A DNA stretch of 64,000 bases, taken from contig NZ_FOGY01000001.1 in the NCBI RefSeq assembly GCF_900111345.1, forward strand, positions 372,001 to 436,000. Direction: 5' to 3'. Both the position numbers and the translations under genes were made by a program. Position 1 is the stretch's first letter. Each line of letters opens with the position of its first letter. This document shows, piece after piece, positions 63,376-64,000 of the stretch. Source of the DNA: Psychrobacillus sp. OK032. GTDB lineage: Bacteria; Bacillota; Bacilli; Bacillales_A; Planococcaceae. The notes below the pieces were generated by a model. It saw nothing but the letters and a program-made list of their open reading frames with translations, was not told the DNA's origin and did no database searches.

Positions 63376-64000
63376 ATGAAATTATTTGCAGACAGTGCTT
63401 GCGACTTACCTAAATCTTTTTATTCAGAACATCATGTGGAATTGTTCCCACTACGAGTTCACATAGGTGAGCAAGAATACGAGGATATCATTGGAATAGA
63501 TTCAAAACAAGTGTACGAAGAAATTCGAAAAGGCGCACATCCGAAAACATCGCAAGCCTCACCAGAGAACTTTTTGCGCGTGTTTGAGGAATTAGCGAAA
63601 TCAGAAGAAGAAGGTTTGTATATTGCCTTTTCTTCTGCACTTTCCGGTACGTATAGTACCGCGGTTATGATGCGTGAACAGGTGATGGAAACGTATCCCG
63701 ATTTAAAGTTAACGATAATTGATTCCAAATGTGCCTCACTTGGTTATGGATTGCTAGTAAAAGAGGCAGTCCGTTTAAAAGAACAAGGTCTTGATTTAAA
63801 AATAATCGAAGAAAAAATTAGATTTCAAGCCGAGCATATGGAACATCTTTTCACGGTTGAAGATTTAGATTATTTAGCTCAAGGTGGTAGAGTATCCAAA
63901 GCAAGTGCTTTTATCGGGGGATTATTAAATATAAAGCCCCTCCTTCATGTGGAAGATGGTAAGCTAGTCCCAATTGAAAAAATACGTGGTCGTAAAAAAG
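63376..64000 (+). CDS. DegV family fatty-acid-binding protein, 3' end outside window
   Basis: The first 208 residues are visible, about 70% of the usual length. MKLFADSACDLPKSFY starts the DegV fold, KTSQASPENFL is near residue 56, FSSALSGTYSTAVMM near 85, and LDYLAQGGRVSKASAFIGGLLNIKPLL near 175. It binds a fatty acid and, as FakB, may hand it to a fatty acid kinase; no fakA is in view. GGGGGA stands 6 bases before the ATG. It resembles B. subtilis YitS, which lies near yitU. Confidence 0.88.
   Translation, partial: MKLFADSACDLPKSFYSEHHVELFPLRVHIGEQEYEDIIGIDSKQVYEEIRKGAHPKTSQASPENFLRVFEELAKSEEEGLYIAFSSALSGTYSTAVMMREQVMETYPDLKLTIIDSKCASLGYGLLVKEAVRLKEQGLDLKIIEEKIRFQAEHMEHLFTVEDLDYLAQGGRVSKASAFIGGLLNIKPLLHVEDGKLVPIEKIRGRKK

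Overview
The window is a piece of a low-GC, endospore-forming Gram-positive chromosome of the order Bacillales. Coat genes, a spoVA operon, spoVIF and a yjcZ-type gene show sporulation. Spx, MecA, SpxH, CtsR and FapR signals and strong AGGAGG ribosome binding sites fit the same group. Gene content resembles Planococcaceae-like genera (Psychrobacillus or Lysinibacillus type), but the genus is not proven by the sequence.

Most of the window is a rearranged counterpart of the Bacillus subtilis yitS-yitU-yitV-yitW / yjzB-fabHA-fabF-app-trpS-opp / spx-mecA-coiA-pepF-yjbH-yjbI-yjbJ-yjbK-yjbL-yjbM-nadK-yjbO / cotO-cotZ-spoVIF-yjcF-yjcG-yjcH region. Read on the plus strand: 0-12.4 kb holds a radical SAM C-terminus, a Ktr-type K+ channel subunit, a TerC transporter behind a manganese riboswitch, an RND exporter, release factor 3, an M42 peptidase and an aldehyde dehydrogenase. 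12.6-18.5 kb holds a small ORF, a nuclease lipoprotein, a PgpA-like protein, yjcH-yjcG-yjcF and an ArsB-type permease. 18.6-26.5 kb is a sporulation island: three CotB-like proteins, an unknown protein, SpoVIF, a YjcZ protein, a YhcN/SpoVAC/SpoVAD/SpoVAE operon, CotZ and CotO. 26.5-38.5 kb holds MgtE and the yjbO to spx block. 38.9-55 kb holds a GH-like secreted protein, Opp, T-box-controlled trpS and App. 55.3-64 kb holds FabF/FabH with a FapR site, an N-domain-less ClpB with a CtsR site, Fnr, and the yitW/yitV/yitU/DegV group.

No transposase, phage gene, tRNA, rRNA or CRISPR array was found. The most unusual material is intergenic: GC-rich modular inverted-repeat elements at about 0.6, 6.5-7.5, 9.3-9.7, 16.4, 25.7, 28.1 and 40.2-40.9 kb, some coupled to 21-nt tandem repeats. 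Three are composites with matching inverted ends around unrelated interiors. They encode no plausible protein and look like non-autonomous mobile or structured-RNA elements.
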